Assembly: GCA_943369485.1 (NCBI GenBank) | Contig: CALRNH020000006.1 | Location: 62,001 to 126,000 of the forward strand | DNA from: ATX-6F1 sp943369485 | GTDB taxonomy: Bacteria > Cyanobacteriota > Cyanobacteriia > PCC-6307 > Cyanobiaceae | DNA: 64,000 nucleotides | Direction: 5' to 3' | Shown here: piece by piece, positions 60,414 to 64,000 of the stretch | Position numbering within the stretch: position 1 is the stretch's first letter | Layout: every line of letters begins with the position of its first letter | Notes under the pieces: generated by a model | The model's database searches: none | What the model saw: only the letters and a program-made list of their open reading frames with translations | Told to the model about the DNA's origin: nothing | Program-made: the position numbers and the translations under genes

Positions 60414-61793
60414 CTAGCAGCGCTCCCATGGACGCTCCAGCAGGGCGGCCACCAGGGCCAGGGCGGCCAGGGCCCAGAGCACCGGCAGCAGTCCGTAGCG
60501 GCTCACCACCGCCCCCGCCAGCACCAGCGGCAGGCTCAAGGCGATGTTGATCATGTTGTTCTGCAGGCCGAACACCTTGCCCCGCAGGCTTTCCGGGGTG
60601 TCTTCCTGGATCGTGGTCTGGGCCGGAATCGCCAGCATCGCCGCCCCCACCCCCAGCACACCGCAGAGCACCAGGGTGATCACCAGATTGCCGCGCACCT
60701 GACCGAGCAGCACCAGGGAGAAGGCGATGGTGCCCAGACCGGCAGCAGCAAGGCGACGGCGGCTCAGTCCGTGGCCCAGCTGAGCCACCGTTAGGGCCCC
60801 CAGGGCCAGCCCCACGCCGCTCATCGCCAGCAACACCCCGAACTGGGTGGGACCGAGGCTCTCGATCGAGGAGGCCAGGCTGATCGCCAGCACGTAGAGG
60901 GCGGCCAGCAGGCTGTAGAGCAACACCAGCTGGAGGATGGCGTTGCGCACGCTGGCGCGTTCGCGCAGCACTTGGAAACCTTCGCCGATCTCGCTCCAGA
61001 CGCTGGTGGTGCTGGCTGGGCGGGGCCGCTCCTCCAGTTGAATCGTGCTGAGCACCAGGGCCGCAAGGCCGTAGCAGAGGGGGAGCAGCAGGAATTCCCC
61101 GTTGTGCAGGCCGACATGGGCCAGCAGGTTGCGCAGCAGGCGCAGCAGGGGATCTCCGAGGGCAAAACCGACGATCGTGGCGCCCATGCTTGAGGCCTGG
61201 TAGAGCGAATTGGCCGCCAGCAGCTGGGGCTGGGGCACCAGCAACGGGATCGCTGCCTGCTCGGCCGGGGCGAAGAACTGGCTGAGCACCGACTGCAGGA
61301 AGGTGATCGCCACCAGGCCCCAGTAGCCCCAGCTCAAGCCCAGCCAGTGGGGGCCATCGATCAGGCAGAGGGGTACCAGCAGGGTGAGGCCGGCCCGCAA
61401 GCCGTTGGAGGCGACCATCACGCTGCGCTTGGGCCAGCGGTCGGCCCAGACCCCCGCCACCAGGCCGAACACCATCGCCGGCACCGTGTTGGCGACGTAG
61501 ATCCCCGTGGCGAGCAGGGTGATCATCTGGGCCCGGGTTTCCAGGTCCATGCGCAACACCGTGGCCGCCTCGGCCAAGGCGCCGCTGCTCAAAGGTGTGT
61601 CTGTCACCCAGTACTGGGCGATCAGGAACACCATCAAGACGATGTAGAACTTGTCCGCCAGCTGGGACAACACCTGGCCGTACCACAGGCGCCGGAACTC
61701 CGGGAGGGCGAGCACCGCCTGCAGGCCGGCTGTTTGTTGGCCCTCCCCCGGTTCGGAAGAGGGAGTGGCACCGGTCGGGGGGAGAGCGCTCAA
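60414..61793 (-). CDS. Major facilitator superfamily transporter
   Basis: A 459-residue protein with about 12 hydrophobic segments and the MFS loop-2-3 motif in GLVAGVWADRWPKRSVMVASN (near 130-150). The N-terminal 30 residues are hydrophilic. The pattern resembles cyanobacterial MFS permeases of the Bcr/efflux type; the substrate is unknown. It is in an operon-like series recO, MFS, glycosyltransferase on the minus strand, with recO 19 bases upstream. Confidence 0.88.
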   Translation of the reverse strand: MSALPPTGATPSSEPGEGQQTAGLQAVLALPEFRRLWYGQVLSQLADKFYIVLMVFLIAQYWVTDTPLSSGALAEAATVLRMDLETRAQMITLLATGIYVANTVPAMVFGLVAGVWADRWPKRSVMVASNGLRAGLTLLVPLCLIDGPHWLGLSWGYWGLVAITFLQSVLSQFFAPAEQAAIPLLVPQPQLLAANSLYQASSMGATIVGFALGDPLLRLLRNLLAHVGLHNGEFLLLPLCYGLAALVLSTIQLEERPRPASTTSVWSEIGEGFQVLRERASVRNAILQLVLLYSLLAALYVLAISLASSIESLGPTQFGVLLAMSGVGLALGALTVAQLGHGLSRRRLAAAGLGTIAFSLVLLGQVRGNLVITLVLCGVLGVGAAMLAIPAQTTIQEDTPESLRGKVFGLQNNMINIALSLPLVLAGAVVSRYGLLPVLWALAALALVAALLERPWERC

Positions 61794-61812
61794 GGCTTGG
61801 TCGGTCGTGCGT

Positions 61813-62628
61813 TCATGATCGCCCAGCGCCCGTTGGGCGAGGGTGTTCCAGAGCGAAGCAGCCCCGCAGGAGACCCAGGGAGCGGCTGCGCCGGTCCAGG
61901 TGCTCGCCGCACCAGAGCTCCACCGCCTGCAGCAACCGCAGCCAGACCGCCTCGGGACCCATCAGCTCGCCGCTCCGGGTGCGTGGCAGGGCCGGCCGGG
62001 TGAGGCGCTGCAGCAGGGCCAGCTCGGAGGCGTTGAGCACCAGCAGGGCGCCGGCCACGGCCCCGATCACCAGGCCTTCACTGGGTACCAGGCTGCAGCG
62101 CCAGCTCCAGTCGCCCAGGGGGGGCTCCAGGGCGGCGCCACTGCGGGCGCAGCGCTGCAGGGGGAGGGCATAGCCCCCCAGGGCCAGCAGGTGCACATGG
62201 GCCTGGACGCTGATCGCCAGGGCTTCGAGGTGGTCGAGCCGTTCGCTCACGACCGCCTCGAGCCGGCCCAGGTGCATCAGCAGGTCGTCGAGGGCGCCGG
62301 GCACTCCCTCGCCACTGGGCAACAGCTGCAGGGCCAGCTCCGCCAGGGACTGGGCAGCGGCGAGGGCCTCCAGGCGCCCCGCCAGGTTGGCGTAGCTGCG
62401 CGCCACCGTCAGTTGCCGCACCCGGGCCAGACCGCGGCCTCCGCCCACCTGCAGCCGCAGCAGCACCAGGGGGACGGCCGCCGCCAGGCTGCTTTTCGGC
62501 CTCCGGGCTCCGGGCACCGCCAGGCGCACCAGTCCTTCCTCGGCGCTGAGCAGGGTCAGGAGCCGGTCGTTCTCGCCCAGGGCCCCGCACTTGAGCGACA
62601 GCCCCTCCAGGATTCGCTCGGGGCTCAT
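61813..62628 (-). CDS. recO: DNA repair protein RecO
   Basis: A 271-residue recombination mediator that helps RecR load RecA. The N-terminal OB-fold segment LKCGALGENDRLLTLLSAEEGLVRLAVPGARRPKS and the helical middle (SYANLAGRLEALAAAQSLAELALQLLP) are characteristic; a partial Cys pattern in the C-terminal domain is weak compared with other RecO proteins. It lies 18 bases downstream of deoC, the usual picocyanobacterial order. Confidence 0.88.
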   Translation of the reverse strand: MSPERILEGLSLKCGALGENDRLLTLLSAEEGLVRLAVPGARRPKSSLAAAVPLVLLRLQVGGGRGLARVRQLTVARSYANLAGRLEALAAAQSLAELALQLLPSGEGVPGALDDLLMHLGRLEAVVSERLDHLEALAISVQAHVHLLALGGYALPLQRCARSGAALEPPLGDWSWRCSLVPSEGLVIGAVAGALLVLNASELALLQRLTRPALPRTRSGELMGPEAVWLRLLQAVELWCGEHLDRRSRSLGLLRGCFALEHPRPTGAGRS

Positions 62629-62646
62629 GGCGATGGTTCCATCGCT

Positions 62647-63327
62647 TCAGGCGTCCGGCTGGATGGGGCCCCGGCGCAGCGCCTGCATCAGCGCCACCCC
62701 GCGGCTGGTGCCCAGCCGGCTCGCCCCCGCCTCCACCAGTGCGATCGCCTGCTCCACATCGGCGATGCCGCCGGAGGCCTTCACGGCCGCCCGGCCCCGC
62801 GCCAGCTGGCGCAGGTGCTGCACCTGCTCCACGCTGGCCGGCGGGCCGAAGCCGCTGCCGGTCTTGAGGAAGGCGGCGCCGGCGTCGATCGCCACCTCCA
62901 CCAGCAGGGCCAGGGTTTCAGCGTCGTGGCGACCCGCCTCCAAAATCACCTTCACCGGCAGCCCCAGGGCCACGATTTCCGCCAGCTCTTCGCACACAGC
63001 CGACGCGTTGCCGTCGGCCAGGGCCCCGAAATCGGGCACCACATCGAGTTCATCGGCCCCCTGGGCGGCCGCCCATTCCGCTTCCCGCTGCTTGATCTCG
63101 GCGGGGATGGCGCCGAAGGGAAAACCCACCACGGACACCAGCTTCACTGGGGTGGCGGCCCCCAGCCGCTCCCGGGCCAGGGGCAGCCAGCGGGAGGCCA
63201 CGCACACGCCGGCAAAACCGAAATGGCGGGCCTCATCGCAGGTGCGCTCGATCGCCTCGTGGCCCTGGTGAGGGTCCAGCAGGGAGTGGTCGATCAGGGG
63301 GGCGAGGTCGGGTCGGTCGCGGGCCAC
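62647..63327 (-). CDS. deoC: Deoxyribose-phosphate aldolase
   Basis: A 226-residue TIM-barrel aldolase cleaving deoxyribose-5-phosphate. The Schiff-base Lys is in AAFLKTGSGFG, with the VVGFPFGAIPAEIK and KASGGIADVEQAIAL segments typical of DeoC. GTG 63327 is the available start; the N-terminus (LAPLIDHSLLDPHQGH) is standard. It lies 33 bases after hpf and before recO on the minus strand. Confidence 0.94.
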   Translation of the reverse strand: MARDRPDLAPLIDHSLLDPHQGHEAIERTCDEARHFGFAGVCVASRWLPLARERLGAATPVKLVSVVGFPFGAIPAEIKQREAEWAAAQGADELDVVPDFGALADGNASAVCEELAEIVALGLPVKVILEAGRHDAETLALLVEVAIDAGAAFLKTGSGFGPPASVEQVQHLRQLARGRAAVKASGGIADVEQAIALVEAGASRLGTSRGVALMQALRRGPIQPDA

Positions 63328-63360
63328 GGCGGGGGTGCGCCCGGACCGGGCGCTGCAGGA

Positions 63361-63927
63361 TCAGGATTCTCGCGGCTGGATCACCCCGTAGCCGCCGTGG
63401 TTGCGCCTGTAGACCACCTGAATCGTGCCGCTGGCCGCATCACGGAAGAGGTAGAAGTCGTGGTCGATCAACTCCAGTTGGTGCAGGGCGTCTTCGATCG
63501 ACATCGCCGGCATGGCGAAGTATTTACGCCGCACGGCCGGCACCGGAAGCTCGGCCACACGGCCCTTGGTGAGGTCGCCCTCGATCGGCAACTCCTCCAG
63601 CAGCTCCTCGGTGCTGGGGGCGTGGTGGTGACCGTGCAGGCGCTCTTTGTAGCGGCGCAGCTGGCGGCTGAGTTTGTTCGCCACCATGTCGATGCTGGCG
63701 TAGAGGTTCTCGCTGCGTTCCTGGGCGCGGATCACCACGCCGTTGGCGAACACCGTGACTTCGGCGGTCTGCTGGGGGACCCGTGGGTTGCGGGCCACCG
63801 AGAGGTGCACGTCGGCTTCCTTGACCAGCCCGTTGAAATGGCCGATCGCCCGGCTGAGCTTGTCTTCGGTGTAGTCGCGGATCGCGGAGGTGACCTCCAG
63901 GTTGCGACCGTGGATCAGAAGCTTCAT
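63361..63927 (-). CDS. hpf: Ribosome hibernation promoting factor, long form (LrtA)
   Basis: A 188-residue protein with an N-terminal HPF domain (MKLLIHGRNLEVTSAIRDYTEDKLSRAIGHF; conserved KERLHGHHH-type basic region) and a C-terminal dimerisation domain (KYFAMPAMSIEDALHQLELIDHDFYLFRDAASG). Long HPF dimerises 70S ribosomes into 100S in the dark or stationary phase; in cyanobacteria the gene is called lrtA and is light-repressed. ATG 63927 is used; the 73 bases to the window end include its promoter region. Confidence 0.95.
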   Translation of the reverse strand: MKLLIHGRNLEVTSAIRDYTEDKLSRAIGHFNGLVKEADVHLSVARNPRVPQQTAEVTVFANGVVIRAQERSENLYASIDMVANKLSRQLRRYKERLHGHHHAPSTEELLEELPIEGDLTKGRVAELPVPAVRRKYFAMPAMSIEDALHQLELIDHDFYLFRDAASGTIQVVYRRNHGGYGVIQPRES

Positions 63928-64000
63928 GCCAACACTCCCTCTGAGGTTGGGGCCCCCCAACGCTAAGAGCGATCTCCGATGGACCCCACGCTCGACGCAA

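Overview
The window is chromosomal DNA of a high-GC unicellular picocyanobacterium of the Cyanobium / freshwater-coastal Synechococcus type. The evidence is cyanobacterial and plastid-lineage genes: cytochrome c550 of photosystem II (psbV), plant-type ferredoxin, the variable chain of ferredoxin-thioredoxin reductase, the plastid-type ribosomal protein Ycf65/PSRP-3, the sensor kinase NblS, a photosystem II S4-domain protein, an Omp85 gene next to the lipid A genes, and several small proteins that look cyanobacterium-specific (DUF1818, DUF1825 and DUF2811 types). Most of the DNA is dense housekeeping sequence with short spacers, many ATGA start/stop overlaps and several convergent genes whose 3' ends overlap. 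Species identity cannot be fixed from sequence reading alone.

Layout. 1-3495 (minus): CNNM/CBS membrane protein, GTPase, nadD and nadE in an overlapping chain, nadE running off the left edge. 3615-6359: aminopeptidase P, then a HAD phosphatase divergent from ycf65. 6797-8692 (minus): atpD-atpC. 8897-11123: CIRCE operator, groES-groEL, terminator. 11738-16368: a small Cys/His protein, gpmI-secG-msrB, pyrR, ftrV and a hypothetical. 16492-20846: divergent Hsp70, rpoZ, DUF1818 and DUF2811 proteins, EVE protein, membrane protein. 20835-23787 (minus): murD, tRNA-Val(GAC), S4 protein, small membrane protein. 23843-27358 (plus): serA, prmA, ferredoxin, hypothetical. 27385-28964 (minus): psbV, rnz. 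29099-35137: SpoIID protein, nagB, yebC/truB on the other strand, queuosine-precursor transporter, methyltransferase, DUF2127 protein. 35124-39568 (minus): rpmA, rplU, nblS, purD. 39657-47836 (plus): hypothetical, purC, omp85, lpxC, fabZ, lpxA, lpxB, msrA, an outer-envelope assembly cluster. 47988-52120: small hypotheticals, pepA, GIY-YIG protein, helix-hairpin-helix protein, LuxR-type regulator. 52220-54618 (plus): DUF1825 protein, tyrS, pyrF.

54641-58279 is an accessory insertion and the most interesting part of the window. It carries one intact 860-residue bacteriophytochrome (PAS-GAF-PHY photosensory core, HWE-type histidine kinase, C-terminal receiver) of a kind known from alphaproteobacteria, with degenerate sequence on both sides. 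It sits between pyrF and a transglutaminase-like gene. The 3' end of pyrF is repeated, in decayed form, on the far side (58280-58438), which leaves a clear insertion or duplication scar. Beyond it lie the transglutaminase-like gene and, on the minus strand, a glycosyltransferase, an MFS transporter, recO, deoC and the ribosome hibernation factor hpf.

Starts given at non-ATG codons and all protein names rest on reading translated motifs; no database search was run.
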